This document shows positions 16,989 through 24,835 of a DNA stretch of 64,000 nucleotides, piece after piece (positions within the stretch are counted from its first letter, which is position 1; each line of letters begins with the position of its first letter). The notes under the pieces were generated by a model. The model did not search any database. It was not told where the DNA came from and was given only the letters and a program-made list of their open reading frames with translations. The stretch lies in contig NZ_CABPSN010000001.1 in assembly GCF_902459565.1 (NCBI RefSeq), positions 1,232,497-1,296,496 of the forward strand, given 5' to 3'. Both the position numbers and the translations under genes were made by a program. This DNA comes from Pandoraea aquatica (GTDB lineage Bacteria; Pseudomonadota; Gammaproteobacteria; Burkholderiales; Burkholderiaceae).

Positions 16989-17822
16989 ATGAAACCCCAG
17001 ACCCGACTGAGATACGCCGAACGCATGGAGTCCGTGCTCCGCTGGCTCGCCAGCCATCCGGAGAGCGATCCGGACCTGCACCACCTGGCCGAGCTGGCGT
17101 GTCTGTCGCCGTACCACTTTCATCGTGTCTACCGCGCGTTGCTCGGTGAGACGGTGAACAATTCGGTGCAACGCATTCGCATGCATCGTGCGGCGATTGC
17201 CCTGTCGGGGTCCGAGGATTCGATGCGCGTTGTGGCGTCGCGTGCCGGCTATGCGTCGGACGCGGCGTTCAACCGGGCCTTCGGTGCGTTCTTCGGCATG
17301 CCGCCGGGACGCTACCGCGACGTCCGCTCCGGACCCATCGATCCTCAGGAGCTAGCCATGTACCCGATCTCAGTCGAATCGTTTCCCGCCACCACCCTTG
17401 CCGTGCTCCATCACCACGGCGACTATCAGGGCATCGGCCCCGTCTTCACGCGCGCCTTCATGCTTGCCGCCGCGCAAGGTCTCGCCCACCCGGACGCCAC
17501 CGGCTTCGGCGTCTACTTCGACGACCCGGAGCAGGTCCCCGCCGCACAACTGCGCTCGCTCGCGGGCATGTCGGTGCATGCCGATGCCGAGATCGGCGGC
17601 GATCTGGAACGCTTCGAGATTCCGGCAGGAAAGTGTGCAGTGCTGACGTATACGGGCCCGTACAACGAGATGAACAAGCCGTATCAGTGGCTGTTCGCGC
17701 AGTGGCTGCCGGCCAGCGGGCTGGAACCGGCCAACTTCCCGATGTTCGAGCAGTACCTCAACGATCCCCGCTCGACGCCGGCGGCACAGCTCCAGACCCG
17801 CATTTGTCTGCCCGTGAAGTAA
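16989..17822 (+). CDS. AraC regulator with GyrI-like ligand-binding domain
   Basis: Transcriptional regulator of 277 residues of the Rob/SoxS-like class with a C-terminal GyrI-like effector domain. The two helix-turn-helix motifs occupy about residues 10-110 (DPDLHHLAELACLSPYHFHR and VASRAGYASDAAFNRAFGAF). The GyrI-like domain follows from about 120 (VESFPATTLAVLHHHGDYQGI) and ends with KCAVLTYTGPYNEM. AAGGAG lies six bases before the ATG. Members of this class bind small hydrophobic or cationic ligands and control detoxification genes; the ligand is unknown. The last 65 bases overlap the convergent mnmH gene. Confidence 0.9.
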   Translation: MKPQTRLRYAERMESVLRWLASHPESDPDLHHLAELACLSPYHFHRVYRALLGETVNNSVQRIRMHRAAIALSGSEDSMRVVASRAGYASDAAFNRAFGAFFGMPPGRYRDVRSGPIDPQELAMYPISVESFPATTLAVLHHHGDYQGIGPVFTRAFMLAAAQGLAHPDATGFGVYFDDPEQVPAAQLRSLAGMSVHADAEIGGDLERFEIPAGKCAVLTYTGPYNEMNKPYQWLFAQWLPASGLEPANFPMFEQYLNDPRSTPAAQLQTRICLPVK

Positions 17823-18861
17823 GCACGAGCAAGGCCTGCGCCTGGGCGCGCAGGTCTTGCGCGGTCGGATGGAATTCGAACGGAATCGCCTTCGTCAACC
17901 CTTGCAGGAGCTTGCGTGAGCTACGCGTGTAGGCCGGGTCGTAGTGACGTGTGATGAGCGCCTCCGACAATTCGCGTTGCTGCCCGTTGTCGAGCAGCGT
18001 CAGCCATTGATCGACCACCGCCTTGCCATGCAATTCGACGAGTCGCAGCAACTGCGTACGGAAGTGTTCCGGCCGGCTCAGCAAATGGCCGTACTCCTGC
18101 GTCAGCAGTTCGACGCGCTCGTCCACGCTCACCTTCACTTCGACGCACCGCGTTGTGCCGCGCATCGATGTCATTAGCGACTCGGGCAACGTGATGAGCC
18201 CGATCCTGCGGCTTTCCGCTTCGACAAACACGGGACGCGTGGTGTCGAAGCTGCACAGCACCCCGACGAGCGACGTGTCGAACGACTTCTGCGACGGCTG
18301 CGGCGCATCCGGCATGGCGCCGAGGAGCGACCCGCGATGCACGGCGAGTCCTTCGAGATCGAGGGTCTGTGCGCCTGCGTCCGCGAGCGCATGCAGCAGA
18401 CGCGTCTTGCCGCTGCCCGTATGACCGGCAAGGACGATGTAGTCGAGTGTGGGCGGCAAGGCCGCCAGCGACGCCACGACATCGGTGCGGTAGGTCTTGT
18501 AGCCGCCCTCGAGCTGACGCGCCCGCCAGCCGATCATGTTCATCATCAAGGTCATGGCCCCCGAACGCATGCCGCCACGCCAGCAGTACACGAGCGGACG
18601 CCAGTTGCGCGGCCGGTCGGCGAATACCGTTTCCAGATGCCTTGCAATGTTGCGCGCGACCATCGCCGCGCCTTCGCGCGAGGCGTCGAACGGCGAGACC
18701 TGCTTGTACATCGTGCCGACGATGACGCGCTCTTCGTTGCTGAGCACCGGGGCGTTGATCGCACCCGGGATATGGTCGTCGGCGAATTCGAGCGGCGTGC
18801 GGACGTCGATGATTTCATCGAACTCGGCCACACTCGCGAGCGGCACACGGAGATGGTTCAT
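17758..18861 (-). CDS. mnmH: tRNA 2-selenouridine synthase
   Basis: SelU/MnmH, which converts 2-thiouridine to 2-selenouridine at the wobble position of some tRNAs through a geranylated intermediate. The 367 residues comprise an N-terminal rhodanese domain with catalytic Cys93 in VYCWRGGMRSG and a C-terminal P-loop domain with GHTGSGKTRLL near 144. The ATG at 18861 is coupled to the lipoprotein gene stop (ATGA); a longer start lies inside that gene. The C-terminal roughly 20 residues are encoded antisense to the AraC/GyrI gene. Selenophosphate synthetase (selD) is needed for selenium donation but is not in this window. Confidence 0.93.
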   Translation of the reverse strand: MNHLRVPLASVAEFDEIIDVRTPLEFADDHIPGAINAPVLSNEERVIVGTMYKQVSPFDASREGAAMVARNIARHLETVFADRPRNWRPLVYCWRGGMRSGAMTLMMNMIGWRARQLEGGYKTYRTDVVASLAALPPTLDYIVLAGHTGSGKTRLLHALADAGAQTLDLEGLAVHRGSLLGAMPDAPQPSQKSFDTSLVGVLCSFDTTRPVFVEAESRRIGLITLPESLMTSMRGTTRCVEVKVSVDERVELLTQEYGHLLSRPEHFRTQLLRLVELHGKAVVDQWLTLLDNGQQRELSEALITRHYDPAYTRSSRKLLQGLTKAIPFEFHPTAQDLRAQAQALLVLTSRADKCGSGAVPPASSGDR

Positions 18862-19502
18862 CGTGCCCCCGCTGCGAGTTGGCCGCAATGCTTGCCATAC
18901 GGCGTGCGTGTCGTCGGCTGGACTTGCGCATCACTGTCGAAACTCGCACGCACTTTGGCCGCACGGTCGATGATGCGGGTGGCCGCTTCCGCGTCGCCCG
19001 CGCCGCCCAGCGCCAGCGCGTAATCGTCGAGCAGTTCGGCATAGGCGAACGGCACTTTGCGCGCCGCTTCCAGCCGGTCGAGCGTGCCGAGTGCACGGCC
19101 GAAGTATTTTGCGGACGCGGCGAACTGACGTTGCGCGAGGGCTAGACGGGCCAGTTCGACCAGCGCCGGATAGCGGTATCGCGCCGTGAGGATGTCGAGA
19201 TCGTAGGCCTGACTCAGCTCGCGCTCGGCCTCGGCGTAGTAGCAGGTCACGCCCAGCGCGCGCCCGTAATCGAAGTGCATGGCCGCGCGCTGCGACGCCG
19301 GCCAGCCCGACTGGTCCGCCACGAGCACCGCCTGTCCGAAGGCGCGGCGCGCACCGTCCCAGTCGCCACGTACTTCTGCCGCGCCGCCCAGCGCCGCGTA
19401 ATCAGGGCCGGGCGTCTTCGGTGCGGGCGTGCTGCACCCCAGCGCGCCCAACACGCCGCCCAGTGCGCACACCATCGCCAACCACGTCAAAGATCGAATC
19501 AT
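18858..19502 (-). CDS. TPR-like lipoprotein of unknown function
   Basis: Predicted lipoprotein of 214 residues: signal sequence SLTWLAMVCALGGVLGALGC with lipid-modified Cys at about residue 23, then Ala-rich helical repeats resembling tetratricopeptide units (ARRAFGQAVLVADQSGW, ALVELARLALAQRQFAASAKYFGRAL, YAELLDDYALALGGAGDAEAA). Such repeats normally mediate protein contacts. It overlaps mnmH by four bases, so the two are co-translated although no functional link is apparent. No enzymatic motif is visible. Confidence 0.75.
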   Translation of the reverse strand: MIRSLTWLAMVCALGGVLGALGCSTPAPKTPGPDYAALGGAAEVRGDWDGARRAFGQAVLVADQSGWPASQRAAMHFDYGRALGVTCYYAEAERELSQAYDLDILTARYRYPALVELARLALAQRQFAASAKYFGRALGTLDRLEAARKVPFAYAELLDDYALALGGAGDAEAATRIIDRAAKVRASFDSDAQVQPTTRTPYGKHCGQLAAGAR

Positions 19503-19526
19503 CAGGGAAAGAAAACTGCCGGGAAA

Positions 19527-21053
19527 TCATCTGTCGCGGGACACCTCCGCCCCGCGTTCGCCCGACAGGATACCTCGTCGCACCTGAACACCCCAACGCT
19601 GACGCCCCGTGAGGAAGTGCCCCCACCCCATCGCCGCGCCCGTGTGACGCATCAACTGGAACGAGAACGGCTCCAGCACAGCAGCGACGAACGCCAGCCC
19701 GAGGCTCGTGCCCGTGCGGTGTCCGGTCCAGCGGCGATAGGCATGCACCGACCACAGATGAAAGCCCAGATCGATGACGATCTTGCCCAGAATGATGCCG
19801 GAGACCGGCAACACAACGCCGTAATGGCCTTCGCAGACGAACGTCACCAACAGCGCGAAGGCCGTCAGCCCGTAGATCGGCTGAAGCGTATCAAACGCCT
19901 TGACCGGCAACATCCAGCGACCGAGGTTGCCGTAGCGGCCGTTGCCGACCATATCGCGGTACCAATATTGCGTCTGGAGGAAGCCCGCGAACCAGCGACG
20001 GCGCTGACGCAGGAAGCTCGTCAGCGTGCCCGGCGCATCAGTGATCGCCTGCGCGCCACCCACGACGCGCACCTCCCAGTCGAGCGAATGCGCGACCGAA
20101 TAGCGACGCAGACGGTGAATCAGCTCGTAGTCCTCGACCAGACACGCGGGATCGAAACCGCCCACAGCCAGCACCGCCTCGCGACGGAAGCACGCGAACG
20201 CGCCCGAGATCAGCAACAGTCCGTCGGCGCGCATCCATGCGAAGCGGGAGATGAAGTTGCGGATGTACTCGTATGTCTGGAAGAACTGCAGGACGCGGGC
20301 ACTCATGGTGTCGCCACACACCGGGGTCAGCACGCCGGTGGCGGCGACCAATCGCGGGCGACGGGCGAAGGCGTCGTGCATGGCTGCGCATGCACCGGCG
20401 TCGAGCAACGTGTCGGCATCGACGGTCATCACGATGTCGGTGTCCATGCCGACGAGCGCCGCATTGAGTGCCTTCGCCTTGCCGCCGTGCGGCACGCGCA
20501 GCCATCGCAGGTTCGGATAGCGGGTGCTCGGTGCGCTCAGGCTGCCCACGCCCGGGTCCGCCAGACCGTACTCGCCGGTGAGCAAGGCGACGGTGCCGTC
20601 GCGCGATCCGTCGTCGGCGATGACGATGGCGTCGGGCACGTGGCGACCCGCCATCAGCGCACGCAGCGTCACCGGCAGCGCCGCCGCTTCGTTATGTGCC
20701 GCGACCACCACGCCGAGCGTGAGACGGTTCGACGCGGCGTCCGCAGTGCCGCCCCACGTCTCGTCCGGATCGGGACGCATCAAGCGCCATGCTTGCCAGA
20801 AGACAAACGTCAGCAGCAAGGTGTCGTAGACGACATACGCCACGCCCGTGCCCCACGCGAAAACGCCTTTGAGGAAGAACGCCTGCGCGAAGAGCAGGCA
20901 CCACAGCACCGCCACGCCGGTGTGCACGAGCCAGCTGGCGAGCGGTGTCGGCGGCAAGGTGAAGCGCGGCGAATGCCGCTCGCGCGACGCTTCGAGCTGC
21001 ACCACGCCTGTCTGGATTTCGGAGTTCATGTCCGGATTCGTCTCGATACTCAT
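19527..21053 (-). CDS. Family 2 glycosyltransferase, multi-pass membrane
   Basis: Processive-type GT2 enzyme of about 508 residues resembling BcsA/PgaC/hyaluronan synthases. Two membrane helices precede the catalytic domain (about residues 40-90). The catalytic motifs are IADDGSRDG, VDADT, LVEDYEL and the RQRRRW (QxxRW-type) block, followed by three more membrane helices. These motifs place the active site in the cytoplasm with polymer extruded through the membrane. The ATG at 21053, eight bases after the upstream b561 stop, was preferred over one overlapping that gene. It forms an operon with cytochrome b561, an unusual pairing; no polysaccharide-export genes are nearby, so the product is unknown. 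Confidence 0.87.
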   Translation of the reverse strand: MSIETNPDMNSEIQTGVVQLEASRERHSPRFTLPPTPLASWLVHTGVAVLWCLLFAQAFFLKGVFAWGTGVAYVVYDTLLLTFVFWQAWRLMRPDPDETWGGTADAASNRLTLGVVVAAHNEAAALPVTLRALMAGRHVPDAIVIADDGSRDGTVALLTGEYGLADPGVGSLSAPSTRYPNLRWLRVPHGGKAKALNAALVGMDTDIVMTVDADTLLDAGACAAMHDAFARRPRLVAATGVLTPVCGDTMSARVLQFFQTYEYIRNFISRFAWMRADGLLLISGAFACFRREAVLAVGGFDPACLVEDYELIHRLRRYSVAHSLDWEVRVVGGAQAITDAPGTLTSFLRQRRRWFAGFLQTQYWYRDMVGNGRYGNLGRWMLPVKAFDTLQPIYGLTAFALLVTFVCEGHYGVVLPVSGIILGKIVIDLGFHLWSVHAYRRWTGHRTGTSLGLAFVAAVLEPFSFQLMRHTGAAMGWGHFLTGRQRWGVQVRRGILSGERGAEVSRDR

Positions 21054-21061
21054 CCCGACAC

Positions 21062-21694
21062 TCACGGCAGCATCCGGCCGATGACCGGGTGACGATCGAT
21101 CCACTGATGCTTGAGCGCACCACCGATGTGCAACGCCAGCAGTGCGTAGAGCACGTACGCGCAGTAGGTGTGGACGTTGCCCAGCACCTCATGCCAGTAG
21201 TCCTTGCTCGCGTCGCTCATCGCCATCAGAAAGCCCATGCGCGGAAACGGCACGACGCCGAACAGCACCAACGGATGCGTCGATGCCGCAACCCACGCCG
21301 AGTCATGCGCCCAGCCCGAGAGCGGCATCGCGAAAATCAGCACGTACAGCAGCCAGTGCACCAGATGCGCTGCGGCGCGCTCCCACGAAGCGAAGACATG
21401 CGAGAGTTCGGGCGGACGGTGCGTCACGCGCCACAGAATACGCAGGATCGCGAGACCCAGCACCGTGATCCCGACGGACTTGTGCAGATCGATCCAGAAA
21501 CGTACGTCGATCTTCTCCAGCGTGGCGTCCGGCAACAAGGCAATCGTCTGACCGATCGCAACGTTGCCGAGCATCAGCAGCGCCACCGCCCAGTGCAGCA
21601 ACATGGCGACGCGCGTGTACTTGGGATCTTCGTACAGGGCGACGCGAGGCTTTTGCGCCGATGCGGATGACATGGAGGGAGGCAGAGAATTCAC
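21062..21694 (-). CDS. Cytochrome b561
   Basis: Second cytochrome b561 in the window, 210 residues, four membrane helices. Ligand His candidates are in MLLHWAVALLML, WIDLHKSVGITVLG, HLVHWLLYVLIF and VHTYCAYVLYALLALHIGG. A 20-residue longer loop than in the copy at 9492 precedes the last helix. The start is taken as the GTG at 21694; an in-frame ATG at 21673 is an alternative. An ECF-like motif GGAATAA...GTTAT lies about 40-60 bases upstream, shared with the catalase/b561 promoter, suggesting common control. It is followed by the glycosyltransferase gene. Confidence 0.88.
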   Translation of the reverse strand: MNSLPPSMSSASAQKPRVALYEDPKYTRVAMLLHWAVALLMLGNVAIGQTIALLPDATLEKIDVRFWIDLHKSVGITVLGLAILRILWRVTHRPPELSHVFASWERAAAHLVHWLLYVLIFAMPLSGWAHDSAWVAASTHPLVLFGVVPFPRMGFLMAMSDASKDYWHEVLGNVHTYCAYVLYALLALHIGGALKHQWIDRHPVIGRMLP

Positions 21695-21730
21695 GTTTGA
21701 CGTCCTGAAAATGCGCTGAAAGATGATTGC

Positions 21731-21758
21731 ATAACGCCAGTTGGAGCGCGCTTATTCC
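21731..21758 (-). promoter_or_regulatory. ECF-type promoter motif upstream of second b561
   Basis: Minus-strand GGAATAA, then 16 bases, then GTTAT. This matches the two motifs in the sigma/catalase intergenic region both in -35 box and spacing, and sits at a sensible distance from the b561 start. A three-member regulon of the sigma factor encoded at 11336 is therefore predicted. Confidence 0.5.
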
Positions 21759-21962
21759 CGCGTTGCTGCAAAAAAGTTGTTACCGGACATTACCGCGCCT
21801 TTTGGCCGCTTGCATGGCACGCGCTCGACGAAAACCGTCTGCCGTTCGACATTTCTATTTCACGTGCCGTCAGCTGTCTTGCTAGCCCGTCGTAAAACCG
21901 CGATGATCGGGCATTCCGTGCGCAGCGAGCGATCAACTGCGCCCCCCTCAGGAGACAATCCC

Positions 21963-22787
21963 ATGCCACGCAGCACTGCCGAAAAACGCGCCGCGTTTCG
22001 CGAACTCCACCTTGCCGGCTGCTTTGTGATCCCGAACCCATGGGATGCGGGCAGCGCACGGTATCTCGAACACGCCGGATTCCAGGCCATAGCGTCGACC
22101 AGTTCGGGCTTCGCGTGGTCCACCGCGCGCCCCGACAACGGCGTAACGCGCGAGCTCGTGCTGGCGCATCTGCGCACGCTGGTCGAGGCGACCGATCTGC
22201 CGGTGAATGCCGACTTCGAAAGCGGCTTCGGCGAGACGCCGAAGGATGTGGCCGAGAGCGTCAAGCTGGCGGTAGCCACGGGTGTCGCCGGTCTGTCCAT
22301 CGAAGACACCACGGGCGACGCCAACGAACCGCTCTTCCCACTCGACGAAGCGGTCGCACGCATGAAGGCTGCGCGGCGGGCCATCGACGAAACCGGCGGC
22401 GACACGTTGCTCGTCGGTCGCGCGGAGAACTTCTTCGCTGGCGTGCCCGATCTGGACGACGCCATCCGGCGACTGCAAGCCTATGCCGAAGCGGGGGCCG
22501 ATTGTCTGTATGCGCCGGGCATCCAGTCCGAAGCGCAGATCCGCGCCGTGGTGGCCGCGGTCGCGCCCAAACCCGTCAACGTGCTGATCGGCGCGACGTC
22601 GCCCTTCACGTTGCAGGCGCTGGCGAGTCTCGGCGTGCGACGCGTAAGCGTGGGCGGTGCGCTCGCGCGTTCGGCGTGGGGCGGCTTCATGCACGCCGCG
22701 CAGGCCTTGGCCGAAGGCCGCTTCGATGGCTTCGACGGTGCGGCCAGCGGTGCCACGCTCAACGGTCTGTTTCGTCAGGGCGAATGA
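21963..22787 (+). CDS. Isocitrate lyase/PEP mutase family protein
   Basis: Enzyme of the PEP mutase/isocitrate lyase superfamily, 274 residues, TIM barrel. Visible features are the opening VIPNPWDAGSARYLEHAGFQAIASTSSGFA, the metal-binding NADFESGFG, SIEDTTGD and the C-terminal LASLGVRRVSVGGALARSAW. The active-site KKCGH-type loop of true lyases is absent, as in the large subgroup of uncharacterised homologues that includes oxaloacetate hydrolase- and PEP phosphonomutase-like members. The ATG at 21963 is preceded by CAGGAGA. It may work with the class II aldolase downstream, but the substrate is not assignable. Confidence 0.85.
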   Translation: MPRSTAEKRAAFRELHLAGCFVIPNPWDAGSARYLEHAGFQAIASTSSGFAWSTARPDNGVTRELVLAHLRTLVEATDLPVNADFESGFGETPKDVAESVKLAVATGVAGLSIEDTTGDANEPLFPLDEAVARMKAARRAIDETGGDTLLVGRAENFFAGVPDLDDAIRRLQAYAEAGADCLYAPGIQSEAQIRAVVAAVAPKPVNVLIGATSPFTLQALASLGVRRVSVGGALARSAWGGFMHAAQALAEGRFDGFDGAASGATLNGLFRQGE

Positions 22788-22967
22788 GCAAGACGAGTTC
22801 ATGAGCGACGTGATGGCGCGGCAAGTCCCTATCCAGTGACTTTTCGTCGATAGACGTTGCCGCACGCGTCCGGGGACAATGCCTCGTCTGCCGATGCCGC
22901 GCCGCGCGACGCCACTCCGGGCGCGCCGACGACAGCGAGCACGGCGTCCCCCATCGACGGAGCGCCC

Positions 22968-23777
22968 ATGAATTCCCCGCACGATAGCTTTGCCGCCTTT
23001 GCCATTCCCACACCGCTCGGCGCGCCACTGCCCAAGCCCCAAGTGTTTGACAATGTCGCAGATGAACGCGCCGACCGGAAGCTGCGACTGGCGGTCGCGT
23101 TCCGCATCTTCGCGCGCTTCGGGCTTGCCGAAGGCATCGCCGGGCACATCACCGTGCGCGACCCCGAGTTCCACGACCGCTTCTGGGTCAATCGCTACGC
23201 ACAACACTTCTCCTCGATCCATCCGGACGACCTGATTCTGGTCGACGAGGCCGGTGGTCTGCATCACGGTGAAGGCCCAGTGAACGCGGCCGCCATGGCG
23301 ATCCACGCGGGCATCCATGCAACGCTGTCCCATGTGACGGCCGCTGCACACACGCACACCACCCACGGGCGTGCCTTCTCCGCGCGTACCCGTGAACTCG
23401 CCCCCATCAATCAGGAAGCGTGTCTGTTTTACGACGACCACGTGCTGTTTCGTGGCGACGTGCTGGTGCTCGGTGCCGACGAAGGACGCCGCATCGCGCA
23501 GTCGATGGGCCACAAGCGCGCGGCCGTGCTGCTCAATCATGGCTTGCTGACGGTCGGCTCGTCGGTCGACGCCGCCGCCTATCGCTTTCTCGCGATGGAG
23601 CGCTGCGCACAAGTCCAGTTGCTCGCCGAAGCGGCCGGTCCGATGGAAGTGCTGTCCGACGCCGAAGCCCGCGAAGTCTTCCGTCTGCTCGGTTCGGACT
23701 ACGTCGCATGGCTCGGGTATCAGGGGCTCTATGAGCAGGTGTTGCGCGAGCATCCGGAACTGACGTCGGCACGTTGA
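22968..23777 (+). CDS. Class II aldolase/adducin-family protein
   Basis: Zinc-dependent class II aldolase fold, 269 residues, of the subgroup with Glu-Gly-Ile-Ala-Gly-His (EGIAGHITVRD). Metal-binding His are in AAAHTHTTHGRAF and in the later LLNHGLLTVG. Related proteins act on fuculose-, ribulose- or methylthioribulose phosphates; the non-phosphate subgroup seen here is mostly uncharacterised. The ATG at 22968 is used; the frame extends upstream to a TTG at 22857 that would add a low-complexity tail. It follows the PEP mutase-like gene with a 180-base gap. Confidence 0.85.
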   Translation: MNSPHDSFAAFAIPTPLGAPLPKPQVFDNVADERADRKLRLAVAFRIFARFGLAEGIAGHITVRDPEFHDRFWVNRYAQHFSSIHPDDLILVDEAGGLHHGEGPVNAAAMAIHAGIHATLSHVTAAAHTHTTHGRAFSARTRELAPINQEACLFYDDHVLFRGDVLVLGADEGRRIAQSMGHKRAAVLLNHGLLTVGSSVDAAAYRFLAMERCAQVQLLAEAAGPMEVLSDAEAREVFRLLGSDYVAWLGYQGLYEQVLREHPELTSAR

Positions 23778-23787
23778 GTTCGACGCG

Positions 23788-24714
23788 CTACCCTCGCTCG
23801 GCGAGATACCGGTCAACGGCGTTGCGCAGCCACGCGTCGAACTGACGCAGCGGTGCCCAGTCGCGACGCTGCGCGGGATAAGAGAAGTAGATGGTCTGCG
23901 GATTGGCCAGTGTGTGCGCGTGCGCTTGCACCAACGCGCCGCTCGCCAGTTCGCGCTCGATCAGCACGCGCGGCAGCAAGGCCACGCCCAGACCGGCCAC
24001 CGCCGCGTTGATCGCCATCACGAACATGTCGTAGCGCTGTGCACTGCGCTGGGGTTTGATCTCGGCAGCGTTCGCACCGCCTTGCAGCCCTTGCGAGGCG
24101 AACCAGTCGTCCCACACACGCGGCAGATCGCGCGGGCAAATCCACGAGTACTCGGCAATCGCTTCGAGCGACAACGACGCCCTCCCCTCAAGCAAACGCG
24201 GCGCGGCCACCAGCATGAGCGAGTCGTCTGTGACAAGTGCCGTACCGGGCATGCCGGGCCATAGACGCGTGCTGAAGTAGATTGCAGCGTCGAACGCAGA
24301 GTCATCGAAGAAGACAGGCTGATCGCGCCCGAGAATATGCAGACGGACGTCGCGCGTGCTGGCGTAGAAGTCGTCCAGTCGCGGAATGAGCCACTGCGCG
24401 GCGAACGTCACACCGACAGCGATTTCCAGTTCGGTCTCGCGCCCCTGCTGCACGACGTCCAGCGTGTCGCGACGAATCTGATCGAGATGCACGCGAATGC
24501 GTTTGGCATATTCGGCCCCGGCAGGGGTCAGCACGAGACGTTGTTTCACACGCTCGAATAGCGCCACCCCCAGATGCTTCTCCAACTCCCCCACCCGCTT
24601 GCAGACGGCACCATGCGTGAGCGCAAGCTCCTGCGCAGCGGTGGCGAAGTTCTGGTGACGGGCGCTGGCCTCGAAGGCCTGCAACGCCGAGAGGCTGGGA
24701 ACGCCCAGACGCAT
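23788..24714 (-). CDS. LysR-family regulator (GcvA type)
   Basis: LysR-type transcriptional regulator, 308 residues. The winged helix-turn-helix is at residues about 5-65: PSLSALQAFEASARHQNFATAAQELALTHGAVCKRVGELEKHLG, the GcvA-like variant in which S-x-Q is replaced by GAVCKRV. The effector domain spans about 95-300. It ends ten bases before the stop of the class II aldolase gene on the other strand, so it is convergent with that gene; its target is not evident from divergence. The upstream inverted repeat at 24771 separates it from the transporter gene. Confidence 0.9.
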   Translation of the reverse strand: MRLGVPSLSALQAFEASARHQNFATAAQELALTHGAVCKRVGELEKHLGVALFERVKQRLVLTPAGAEYAKRIRVHLDQIRRDTLDVVQQGRETELEIAVGVTFAAQWLIPRLDDFYASTRDVRLHILGRDQPVFFDDSAFDAAIYFSTRLWPGMPGTALVTDDSLMLVAAPRLLEGRASLSLEAIAEYSWICPRDLPRVWDDWFASQGLQGGANAAEIKPQRSAQRYDMFVMAINAAVAGLGVALLPRVLIERELASGALVQAHAHTLANPQTIYFSYPAQRRDWAPLRQFDAWLRNAVDRYLAERG

Positions 24715-24770
24715 GACGACTCCTGCGGGAAAACGATGTTGCCCGACAGTCTATGCGAAGCGTCGCGCAG

Positions 24771-24817
24771 AAACAAAACGGCCCGTCGAGCCGAGGCATC
24801 GACGGGCCGTTTTGTTT
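24771..24817 (-). terminator. Strong intrinsic terminator (bidirectional form)
   Basis: Perfect 19-bp inverted repeat (arms 24771-24789 and 24799-24817) with a nine-base loop. The GC-rich core ACGGCCCGTCGA is flanked by A-rich and T-rich ends, the usual intrinsic form. It lies just past the end of the nitrate-type transporter gene on the minus strand. Confidence 0.9.
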
Positions 24818-24835
24818 CATCTGCGAAGATCGCAC

